Positions 1-7,418 of a DNA stretch of 16,704 nucleotides are shown here, piece by piece. Source of the DNA: Flavipsychrobacter stenotrophus (GTDB taxonomy: Bacteria > Bacteroidota > Bacteroidia > Chitinophagales > Chitinophagaceae). Below the pieces are notes generated by a model. The model was not told the DNA's origin. It was given only the letters and a program-made list of their open reading frames with translations, and searched no databases. Both the position numbers and the translations under genes were made by a program. Every line of letters starts with the position of its first letter. Position 1 is the first letter of the stretch. The stretch covers positions 1 through 16,704 of the forward strand of contig CANBQQ010000023.1 in NCBI GenBank assembly GCA_947371715.1. Reading direction: 5' to 3'.

Positions 1-364
1 CAATAAAAATATTGCCAGCAGTATCGCAAACAACGCCCTGGGGATTTTTTAGTTTAGCGGCAGTGGCAGGACCATTATCTCCCGAATATCCTGCAATACC
101 AGTTCCTGCAATGGTTGTGATAATTCCTGTATTATCTATTCGGCGAACAGTATTTCCTACATTAGCCGTTGTTACGTAGTAATTACCATGTTTATCGAAA
201 CATTCGCCACCAATGTAATTTATAACAGCTGCAGTAGCAGGCCCGTTATCTCCGCTATTTGGTGTGGACAGGCCATTCCCGCCAAATGTGGTAATTATTT
301 GTGCATTGGTGATAAAACTTAAAGTGACACACAACACTGTAATGATAAGCCTATAAGGTTTCAT
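1..364 (-). CDS. Secreted NHL-repeat protein (partial, C-terminus beyond window)
   Basis: The first 121 codons are visible, starting from an ATG at 364-362; the frame stays open to the window edge. Residues 1-21 form a signal peptide (basic start, hydrophobic core, ending N-A before Q22). After it come two similar units about 57 residues apart, each with the motif GDNGPATAA (residues 38-46 and 95-103). They are followed by strand-rich segments of the form 'GxxxDxxGNxYV', with TTIAGTG before the second. This pattern is typical of NHL-repeat beta-propeller proteins, which usually serve as extracellular binding or scaffold modules. Bacteroidota versions often end in a type IX secretion sorting domain, but that end lies outside the window. 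The substrate or partner cannot be told from this part. The gene is divergent from the PKD protein on its right. Confidence 0.8.
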   Translation of the reverse strand, partial: MKPYRLIITVLCVTLSFITNAQIITTFGGNGLSTPNSGDNGPATAAVINYIGGECFDKHGNYYVTTANVGNTVRRIDNTGIITTIAGTGIAGYSGDNGPATAAKLKNPQGVVCDTAGNIFI

Positions 365-537
365 AAGTATAAAGGCAAAAGTTGATTTCAGGACTTTTCT
401 CAATATAAATACTGAGTTTTTGTAAAAGTACATAATATTATTACCTGTTATTCGTTTATGTAGTAACTTAGTTAAAAGGCTTTAAGTTAAAAAGTATTCA
501 TGTGTTGGCTAGACAGAATATCGTTCAACCACTTTTA

Positions 538-573
538 GGTTTTGACCCTGCCTACCAGCAGGCAGGTTTTGAC
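538..573. repeat. Short palindrome flanked by 9-bp direct repeats
   Basis: A palindrome with 7-bp arms (CCTGCCT at 547-553, AGGCAGG at 560-566, 6-nt loop) lies between two copies of GGTTTTGAC (538-546 and 565-573). The unit repeats with a 27-bp period. It looks like a small dispersed palindromic element or a tandem duplication. It sits 30 bases before the PKD-protein gene, in the divergent region 365-603, where I see no other clear element. Confidence 0.6.
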
Positions 574-603
574 TTTTAACTTGATATAATACCCTTCTTA
601 TAT

Positions 604-2529
604 ATGCGTAGGCATTGTAGCACCATCATATCTACTCTGCTGCTGTTACTGGCAGTAAGCTACCCTACGTTTGCCTCTCATATAATAGGTGGCGAGATGA
701 CCTATAAGTTTCTCAATAGTGTTGCCGGTGGCAATAATTACCGCATCACACTTACCATTTATGAAGACTGCCTGCACGGCTCCCCTGAAGCGATAAACAG
801 AGATAATCCGGCCTATTTTGTAGTATATGATGAGGACAGCACCAGGATCTATTTCGACTCCGCGCAATATGCCACTTCGGTCAAGATACCGCCTAATTAT
901 GATATAGCCTGTATCACCAATCCCCCGGCAATGTGCGTGCAGACCAAGACCTTTAATATCACCTTCATGCTGCCACGCAATCATAAAAAATATACAGTGG
1001 CCTACCAGCGCTGCTGCCGCAATGGTGATGTGATCAACATCCTCAATGCAGATTATACAGGCGCTACGTATTTCTGTGAAATACCCTCTGATCTAACTGT
1101 ACCTACTAACACCAGTGCCGTTTTCAACAATTTCCCGCCCGAGATCATTTGCGTAAATACACCGCTGTTCTATAATAATTCCGCTACCGATGTGGATGGT
1201 GATTCCCTTAGCTATATGCTTTGCGACTCTTATGATGCACCCAATGGACTGGACGATAATGCTATTCCCGATCCTCCGCCATACAAGAGTGTAGCGTACA
1301 AGCATCCACCTTATTCTTATTACAATCCACTCACGGGTAGTCCGCCATTGGCTATCGACCCCGTTTCAGGCATTATCACTGCTACACCATTGCGCATGGG
1401 GCGCTACCTGGTTACAGTATGTTGCAGTGAGTGGCGAAATGGCGTGCTTATCAATACAATTCACAGGGAGTTCCAGTTTGTAGTTACCGATTGCTCTAAG
1501 GCTGTGGTAGCAGATATGCCCTACTTTACTAATGATCCTGCTATATACAAGATCAACTGCACCAACCACAACATAGACTTTGTAAACACAAGCAAGGGCG
1601 GCAATACCTGGCTGTGGGATTTTGGAGTGGCAGGTGTCTTTACCGATACATCAAGCGTCTTTCAGCCTACCTATACTTTCCCCGATACCGGCGTTTACAC
1701 CGTAAAGTTGGTGGCTAACCCCGGCACACCTTGCGCCGATAGTATACAGAAAAAGGTGAAAATATTCCCTGTATTCTTTACCGCCTTCGATGACACGGGC
1801 AAGCATTGTCCGGGCACGGAGCTGTCATTTATTGACCAAACAGTGAGCACAACAGGCAATATAAATACATGGAACTGGAACTTTGGTGATGGTGATACAG
1901 CATTACGTCAAAGCCCTACACATACCTATGTGAATGGCGGCACTTACAATGTAACATTAGTGGCCGGCAACCAAAAGAATTGCATAGACACAACCGTACA
2001 CCAGGTGGTAGTGGAAATATTTAAACCCAATGCCGGCAATGATACCATAATTGTGAAAGGTGAAACCGTTGTACTCAATGCTACAGGAGGCGTAGAATAT
2101 GAATGGACACCGCCCATCTACTTATCAAAATTCAGCTTGGGCAATGCCGAGGGATATTTCCCCGATACGGGCGTATACCATTACACGGTAAAGGTTAAGA
2201 GTGCATATGGTTGCATCGGCATAGACAGTATGAATGTGTGGGTCGTTGATCAGGCTGCTTTTTTTGTACCCACTGGCTTCTCACCAAATGGCGATGGACT
2301 AAATGATATTTTCCGCCCTATTGCTATTGGTTACAGGTCTATCAATTTCTTCCGGGTATTCAACCGATACGGGGAACAGGTATATTTCGGCCAGAATATA
2401 AAAGAGGGATGGGATGGCACCTATAATCATAAACAGGCCGACATCGGTACATACTACTGGCACATAGGCTATATAGACCGGTATGGCAAAGAGGGCAACA
2501 TGCGGGGCGATGTGACTTTGGTAAAGTAA
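604..2529 (+). CDS. Surface/secreted PKD-domain protein with type IX secretion (type B) sorting domain
   Basis: This 641-residue exported protein is probably displayed on or released from the outer membrane by the type IX secretion system. Residues 1-24 are a signal peptide with a poly-leucine core ending at A24. The mature protein opens with SHIIGGEMTY, a start common to many large Bacteroidota surface proteins. Residues about 305-388 and 390-475 are PKD-like Ig folds, with signatures WDFG at 338-341 and WNFGDGD at 425-431. A third Ig-like segment follows to about residue 550. Residues about 553-641 match the gliding-motility-associated C-terminal domain: FxPTGFSPNGDGLND, then FNRYGEQVY, GWDGTY, and GTYYW near the end. 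Many cysteines in the N-terminal half suggest disulfides. PKD proteins of this kind often act in adhesion or polymer binding; the ligand is unknown. It faces a convergent transpeptidase gene. Confidence 0.88.
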   Translation: MRRHCSTIISTLLLLLAVSYPTFASHIIGGEMTYKFLNSVAGGNNYRITLTIYEDCLHGSPEAINRDNPAYFVVYDEDSTRIYFDSAQYATSVKIPPNYDIACITNPPAMCVQTKTFNITFMLPRNHKKYTVAYQRCCRNGDVINILNADYTGATYFCEIPSDLTVPTNTSAVFNNFPPEIICVNTPLFYNNSATDVDGDSLSYMLCDSYDAPNGLDDNAIPDPPPYKSVAYKHPPYSYYNPLTGSPPLAIDPVSGIITATPLRMGRYLVTVCCSEWRNGVLINTIHREFQFVVTDCSKAVVADMPYFTNDPAIYKINCTNHNIDFVNTSKGGNTWLWDFGVAGVFTDTSSVFQPTYTFPDTGVYTVKLVANPGTPCADSIQKKVKIFPVFFTAFDDTGKHCPGTELSFIDQTVSTTGNINTWNWNFGDGDTALRQSPTHTYVNGGTYNVTLVAGNQKNCIDTTVHQVVVEIFKPNAGNDTIIVKGETVVLNATGGVEYEWTPPIYLSKFSLGNAEGYFPDTGVYHYTVKVKSAYGCIGIDSMNVWVVDQAAFFVPTGFSPNGDGLNDIFRPIAIGYRSINFFRVFNRYGEQVYFGQNIKEGWDGTYNHKQADIGTYYWHIGYIDRYGKEGNMRGDVTLVK

Positions 2530-2569
2530 TATACCACAACTACCACATATGAAAGTGTAGTCATATTGT

Positions 2570-2644
2570 GATGCCGAAGGTATCAGATGTATATAGCAAT
2601 ATCTGAAAACAATTTGGAAACGATGCCGAAGGTATCGGATGTAT
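2570..2644. repeat. Pair of 23-bp direct repeats, each with a small hairpin
   Basis: Two copies of a 23-bp sequence (GATGCCGAAGGTATC, then A or G, then GATGTAT) occupy 2570-2592 and 2622-2644, differing at one base, with a 52-bp period. Each can fold its first 15 bases into a 6-bp stem (with one G-T pair) closed by a GAA loop. They lie between the convergent 3' ends of the PKD-protein and transpeptidase genes, so they could act in 3'-end formation or be a dispersed repeat family. A further imperfect stem (ACTACCAC / GTGTAGT, about 2539-2561) lies just upstream. There is no T-run, so a classical terminator is not supported. Confidence 0.6.
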
Positions 2645-2661
2645 GATTAAGCGATGCTCTC

Positions 2662-3438
2662 TTACGGTCTCAAAACTTCCATGAAGTTGATATTGGCCAT
2701 AACTGCGTTTTCGGGAAGATGCTCCAACTTCTTATTCAACCAATAAGCAGTGCGCTGGTAATAGTTGTCGGAATGAGAGATAAACAGACAAGTACCACCT
2801 TGAATAGCCTTAATGATAGGTAATTTCAATTTATCAGAAACAGCAGGACAACCCCAACTACGGCCCAGTTTTGAATTACCTGCAATATATCTTTCGCTTA
2901 CATAACCGGCACCATGCACCACAATACCCCTGCTGAGCGCAGCATCATTAAAGCCATTATCCATGCCATTAAGGCGAAGAGAAATACCGTGCTCGCCATT
3001 GTAGGTAGTGCCGGTTACATAAAAACCCAGGCTACTCTGGTGCGAGTTCTCATCATTAGAAAACGATTGCGCGTACTCCTCACCCGAGCCCATACCATGT
3101 GCCACCAATGTGTTGAACAGTACTTTACCTGAAACTATATCAATAACCCACAACCTCTTTTCTGATGATGGAAGATTAAAATCGCAGATAGAGATGATTT
3201 CTTTGGCAGTATTGAGCAAACCGGCATATTTAAGGTTCAGATAACCCTTATATGCATTGGCAAAAACCTCGTAAGAGAGTTTAGCCGAATTTGTAAAATC
3301 TATATGATCGTAAATGGAGTGGAAGTACTCCTGTACCCTTACCTCGTCGTTAATTCCCCCGCTCTCCCCCGCAGCAACTACATTAGTTGACAAAGCTGCT
3401 ACTATAAACAAACCTACCCACAGACACAATTTCCTCAT
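2662..3438 (-). CDS. Murein L,D-transpeptidase catalytic domain family protein (YkuD_2-like)
   Basis: This 258-residue protein probably acts on peptidoglycan in the periplasm, where L,D-transpeptidases form 3-3 cross-links or attach proteins to stem peptides using a catalytic cysteine. An N-terminal signal peptide (about residues 1-23, ending VVAAG) supports export. The catalytic core shows VAHGMGSG (113-120), SSLGFY (135-140), VVHGAG (173-178, with H175) and GRSWGCPAV (192-200, with C197 as the likely nucleophile). This His/SxGC arrangement is the family signature. Length and architecture fit the stand-alone Bacteroidota group annotated as 'murein L,D-transpeptidase catalytic domain family'. 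The ATG at 3438 leads straight into the signal peptide. The gene is divergent from the sensor kinase operon, with a 215-bp shared upstream region that contains a good -7 element (3482-3489). Confidence 0.87.
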   Translation of the reverse strand: MRKLCLWVGLFIVAALSTNVVAAGESGGINDEVRVQEYFHSIYDHIDFTNSAKLSYEVFANAYKGYLNLKYAGLLNTAKEIISICDFNLPSSEKRLWVIDIVSGKVLFNTLVAHGMGSGEEYAQSFSNDENSHQSSLGFYVTGTTYNGEHGISLRLNGMDNGFNDAALSRGIVVHGAGYVSERYIAGNSKLGRSWGCPAVSDKLKLPIIKAIQGGTCLFISHSDNYYQRTAYWLNKKLEHLPENAVMANINFMEVLRP

Positions 3439-3481
3439 TGATCTTATATTTGCTTTTATTTATGTAAATGCTGAATGCGGG

Positions 3482-3489
3482 CAAAGATA
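3482..3489 (-). promoter_or_regulatory. -7 promoter element for the L,D-transpeptidase gene
   Basis: Read on the minus strand this is TATCTTTG, an exact match to the Bacteroidota -7 consensus TAnnTTTG. It lies 43 bases before the ATG. I see no clear TTTG -33 partner at the usual spacing; the upstream DNA is AT-rich. Confidence 0.5.
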
Positions 3490-3526
3490 CCCCTATAATC
3501 TATTTAGAAAAATATTATAGCTCGTT

Positions 3527-3557
3527 TTAACCCTAACTTAACTTCTGCTCGGGTTAA
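3527..3557. promoter_or_regulatory. Inverted repeat in the divergent promoter region (candidate operator)
   Basis: TTAACCC at 3527-3533 and GGGTTAA at 3551-3557 form a perfect 7-bp inverted repeat with a 17-bp spacer that itself starts with TAACT twice in tandem (3534-3543). It lies about 38 bp upstream of the transpeptidase -7 element and about 75 bp upstream of the kinase -7 element. Its position suits a regulator acting on one or both promoters. Binding is inferred from layout only. Confidence 0.35.
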
Positions 3558-3630
3558 GAAAAGTGCGTGCATTCGGTACAAAATCTGTTGTAAATCTTCG
3601 CATTTATATACAGATACATGCCTAAAAGAG

Positions 3631-3638
3631 TAATTTTG
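3631..3638 (+). promoter_or_regulatory. -7 promoter element for the sensor-kinase operon
   Basis: TAATTTTG matches TAnnTTTG exactly. It ends 15 bases before the proposed TTG start, so a transcript from here would have a leader of roughly ten bases. No convincing -33 element is visible. Confidence 0.4.
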
Positions 3639-3653
3639 TACTAATATCTCCGG

Positions 3654-6635
3654 TTGCATAAACTTCCTTTGTTGACCCGCATACTCACTTCTATATTAAT
3701 TATACTATTTTCTTTGTTTGTTGCAGTGAGCAATGGCCAGGAATCGTCTCGTTTTAACCTGAATATATATAACGATCTTCCTTCAAATAACGTTTATAAC
3801 CTCACTATAGATCATCTGGGTTACCTGTGGATAGCCACCGATAAGGGGGTGGTTAAATACAATGGCTACAACCTTATGGGGTTCGACCTCAATAAAGGTT
3901 TCATAAATAAAGACACCTGGAACCTCTACGAAGATAAAAAGGGGAGGATGTGGCTATTTTCAATCAGCGACAACCTTACTTACATATATAATAACATCGC
4001 CCGCAATGTAGTAACCCCACCAGATATGGGTGTATTTTATCCCCGGGGTATTTATGACTACAAAGGTGGGTTGGCTTTTATTACTTCTTTTACCAACCGG
4101 CCGGAGCAATTATTCTGTTTCATACGAAACGACAGTATTGTATACACCCAAAAGATCACCAAATATGGAGAGGTGATCAGTCTGGATAAGAATGATCACC
4201 TAATCACCTTTGCCAACGATGGCAATTTCTATTCACTTGAAGTATCAGAGAAAGGCGTCAACTCAAGCCTTCTGGGCAAAGTCAAAAACTATAATGGTAA
4301 GGAAACCGAACTATTACCCCGTATCCACGATGCCAGGTATGGATCTATTGGGCGCTGCTTTTTCTCTTATGATTACAATAAGAACTACATCGAGATATTA
4401 GATCCTGCTGATCAGACCTACAGAAAGATCATATTAGATAGTACGGGCAATATCAAACTACTGGGAGGGTCGAAATCCCGTATAACTGCCATCACAGATC
4501 ACAATATATTTTATTTTGACAGCGCTGCACGTGTTGTCAATAAGATCGCAATTGATACTGGTATAGATAGGTCAAACCGAAATAAGATAACGTTTGAACT
4601 CAATGATTCATTCTGGCACCGAATATTTGCAACTAATGCACAGGGCGTGTTGTTCCTGGGGAATAATGATACTTTTTTTCATAAAAAAGTAACGGTAATT
4701 GAAGATGCAAAGTACCTGGGTAGTATTTCCGACAGCGTAGGTTTTTGGTACAATGAGGGAACAGGCACATTGTACAAAATTGTAAATGGGGATGTTGTAC
4801 AGGAGAAAGAAACACGCATCATGGAGGCCTACAAAGTTGTTCCACTTGACGCCGGCCGCTCTATACTGCTAAACAAGCTTCATACCTATGTTATAGATAA
4901 CAAAACGTTGGATGCTACAGAAATGGGCATAGGCGGTGGGCGGGATGCAATTGTATATGACAAGACCAGCATGTTGGCCATATCTAACATCAAGGGTTTC
5001 ACTAAAACTACCATTGATGGAGACAAACTATCTGCCTACCGGATAGAGCAAAACAGGTATGACGGTATCGCCTATGATTCGCTCAGACACATGTTCGTGG
5101 TGTACAATAACCGGAGAATATTGATGTACAAAGACAATAGGATACTGTATACCATTGATAGAGCCGCTCTTGAAAAAAGAACGATCAATAACATTAAAAA
5201 GATCATTATTGAGAATAGATTTGGTAATATTTTCATACAAGAGAACGATCGTTTGATCTACCTGACAGACATGCTTAAACCTTATCACAGCATGTTTGAC
5301 AACTACATTCTTGATAATGCCAAAATATGCCTCCATCAGGATCTGATCATTGCCAGTGATGCGTTTGGTATCTTATTCAGTAAAATTGAAGGTCCCGGCA
5401 AATTTTCATCGCCTGTGCTGTATCCCAACGTAAAAGGTATGCAATACAAATTTGTCTATGATCTGCAGGTGTCAGGCAAGATGGTGTTACTTAAAACGGA
5501 CAAGGGCATATTTGAGATAACGCTACCCGATTTCGATCATTATGACAGCAGTGTAAAGAAATATTTCCTCGATCATAAAATGACTGTTTCTTACAATGGA
5601 TCTGTAAGTGGCGTTGGAATTAATGATACATTGAATCTGCAAAAGAAGAATCGTAAGCTGGTTTTTGATGTAATAAACCCCACCGGATATGGCATCGTAA
5701 AATATCGTTACCGGTTAAAGGGGGAACAATCGCCTTGGATAGAGCTTGACAATGACGAGTTGCTATTACCCAAAATGGCCCCGGGAAAGTACTACACGCT
5801 GAGTATAGTTGCTTTCGATAAACAATGGCGAAGTGATGTTACCGACATTGTTATTTATGTAGTGCCGGAATGGTATGAGCAAACAGTGACCCAAAGGATA
5901 CTATGGATAAGTGGCTTCTTTCTATTGATAGCAACGATCTATCTTATTGTCATTGTTACCAAGAGAATAGTTACTAGAAATGAAGCTCAAAAAAACGCAA
6001 AACTGGAACTGGAGCTTAAATCGGTCTACTCACAGATCAACCCGCATTTTATATTTAATTCATTGACTGCGGCCCTCTATTTCATAAAAACAGGTAAGCT
6101 CGACGACGCATATAATCACATCTACAAGTTCTCCCATCTGCTGCGTTCATACATTAAGTCGTCCAGAAACAGATTGGTGACCATTGGGGAAGAAGTAAAA
6201 AACCTTACCAACTACATTGAACTGCAACAAGCTAGATTTAAGAATAAATTCGACTTTACCATCGCAGTTGACACCTCGGTTAAAACAACCACCAACATTC
6301 CATCGTTGTTATTACAGCCCATAGTTGAAAATGCCATCAATCACGGACTGATGCCCAAAACCGAGAAAGGTAATCTCTTAATAGAATTTAAGTTAGTGGC
6401 CGAAAGCGGTATCCTTATATGTAATATTGAAGATGATGGTGTTGGTAGATTGCAGCCTAAAAAGCAGGACGGAGATCACTTTATAAAAGAAGAATCATAT
6501 GGTAGTGAGCTTATTAAAGATCTGATAGATATATTCAATAAATATGAAAAGATGAAAATAGAAATTGAATATATTGATAAGCAATTTCCATTGACCGGTA
6601 CAATTGTTCAACTGAAAATTAAATCACTATCCTGA
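3654..6635 (+). CDS. Propeller-sensor histidine kinase (Reg_prop, Y_Y_Y, LytS-type kinase)
   Basis: This 993-residue membrane sensor kinase should detect an extracytoplasmic signal and phosphorylate the regulator encoded next. Residues about 1-29 form a signal peptide. A long periplasmic region holds two-component-regulator propeller repeats, clearest near the start (SNNVYNLTIDHLGYLWIATD, then DKKGRMW). A Y_Y_Y domain lies around 683-745 (YRYRLKG, PGKYY). A membrane segment spans about 749-769. The cytoplasmic kinase is of the LytS type: QINPHFIFNSL with phospho-acceptor H798, the N-box ENAINHG (892-898), and a G-box DDGVG (927-931). No receiver domain is fused, so it is not a one-protein hybrid. 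No ATG lies upstream in frame before a stop at 3642, so the start must be a TTG (3654, or possibly 3669 or 3672). Its stop overlaps the start of the regulator by one base. Confidence 0.9.
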   Translation: MHKLPLLTRILTSILIILFSLFVAVSNGQESSRFNLNIYNDLPSNNVYNLTIDHLGYLWIATDKGVVKYNGYNLMGFDLNKGFINKDTWNLYEDKKGRMWLFSISDNLTYIYNNIARNVVTPPDMGVFYPRGIYDYKGGLAFITSFTNRPEQLFCFIRNDSIVYTQKITKYGEVISLDKNDHLITFANDGNFYSLEVSEKGVNSSLLGKVKNYNGKETELLPRIHDARYGSIGRCFFSYDYNKNYIEILDPADQTYRKIILDSTGNIKLLGGSKSRITAITDHNIFYFDSAARVVNKIAIDTGIDRSNRNKITFELNDSFWHRIFATNAQGVLFLGNNDTFFHKKVTVIEDAKYLGSISDSVGFWYNEGTGTLYKIVNGDVVQEKETRIMEAYKVVPLDAGRSILLNKLHTYVIDNKTLDATEMGIGGGRDAIVYDKTSMLAISNIKGFTKTTIDGDKLSAYRIEQNRYDGIAYDSLRHMFVVYNNRRILMYKDNRILYTIDRAALEKRTINNIKKIIIENRFGNIFIQENDRLIYLTDMLKPYHSMFDNYILDNAKICLHQDLIIASDAFGILFSKIEGPGKFSSPVLYPNVKGMQYKFVYDLQVSGKMVLLKTDKGIFEITLPDFDHYDSSVKKYFLDHKMTVSYNGSVSGVGINDTLNLQKKNRKLVFDVINPTGYGIVKYRYRLKGEQSPWIELDNDELLLPKMAPGKYYTLSIVAFDKQWRSDVTDIVIYVVPEWYEQTVTQRILWISGFFLLIATIYLIVIVTKRIVTRNEAQKNAKLELELKSVYSQINPHFIFNSLTAALYFIKTGKLDDAYNHIYKFSHLLRSYIKSSRNRLVTIGEEVKNLTNYIELQQARFKNKFDFTIAVDTSVKTTTNIPSLLLQPIVENAINHGLMPKTEKGNLLIEFKLVAESGILICNIEDDGVGRLQPKKQDGDHFIKEESYGSELIKDLIDIFNKYEKMKIEIEYIDKQFPLTGTIVQLKIKSLS

Positions 6636-7384
6636 TGTTTAACACCTTTTCCTGTATAATCATAGACGATGAAGAGTATGCTATTGGACTACTTACCGAA
6701 AGCATAAAAGGATTGTACAACAATATAGAGATCATAGGTACCTACACTTCCTGGAAGGAGGGCCTGGATGCACTGAGAGTAATTAAAGCCGACATTCTCT
6801 TCCTTGACATTTCCATTGGTGGCAAAAATGGTATGGATATACTTAAGTTATTGCCGGCACATGAAATGGAGATAATATTTGTAACAGCCTACACCGAGTT
6901 TGCCCTTGAAGCATTTAAATTCTCTGCTACGGGCTACATTATCAAACCTATTGGCGATAAAGAGTTGAGTACCGCAGTGGATAAAGCTATAGAGCGTATA
7001 AAGAACAAAAAGACAGCTAGACATAATACAAGTGCCCCTGTGCAACTGGCCAATTCCAAAATAGGTATACCTAATGGCAAGGGGGTAAATTATTTCGATT
7101 TTAATGATATCATATACCTGGAGGCTGTTACCAACTATACTAAAGTGGTCACCAAGACCGGAGAACTGTTAAGCTCAAACAATATTGGCAAGTTCAGCTA
7201 CCTCATGGATGGATTTCCATTCTGCAATGTGCACCGGTCCTACATCATTAATCTTAATTGTGTGGTGAGATATGAAGCACCGGGCATCATTATTATGTCT
7301 AATAAAATAGAGATCCCGCTATCGCGTGGCGCGCGTGAGGACTTCCTAAACAGGTTTAATAATATACAGGCAAAGCTGCTATAA
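6635..7384 (+). CDS. LytTR-family response regulator
   Basis: This 249-residue transcription factor has a receiver domain (about 5-120) and a LytTR DNA-binding domain (about 148-245). The receiver has the acidic pocket D11-D12, the phospho-acceptor D58 in ILFLDIS, T84, and the switch lysine in the KP pair K104-P105, so it should be phosphorylated normally. The LytTR part shows the expected FxxxDIIYLEA, YTKVVT and NVHRSYIINL segments. Its ATG overlaps the kinase stop (TGATG), which suggests coupled translation and makes the kinase its likely partner. LytTR regulators bind tandem direct repeats and often control envelope or extracellular functions. The targets are unknown; the transpeptidase gene upstream and M23 gene downstream are reasonable candidates by position. 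Confidence 0.93.
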   Translation: MFNTFSCIIIDDEEYAIGLLTESIKGLYNNIEIIGTYTSWKEGLDALRVIKADILFLDISIGGKNGMDILKLLPAHEMEIIFVTAYTEFALEAFKFSATGYIIKPIGDKELSTAVDKAIERIKNKKTARHNTSAPVQLANSKIGIPNGKGVNYFDFNDIIYLEAVTNYTKVVTKTGELLSSNNIGKFSYLMDGFPFCNVHRSYIINLNCVVRYEAPGIIIMSNKIEIPLSRGAREDFLNRFNNIQAKLL

Positions 7385-7418
7385 TAGTTAGCGCATTGCA
7401 GTATTACTAAAAGCAATT

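Noticed and set aside
365..603. RNA gene or riboswitch in the divergent region before the PKD protein
   Set aside because: Apart from the short palindrome and a repeated AGTTAAAA, the region is AT-rich with no structure I can assign.
3654..7384. Hybrid one-protein two-component system
   Set aside because: The kinase has no fused receiver or DNA-binding domain; the regulator is a separate protein overlapping by one base.
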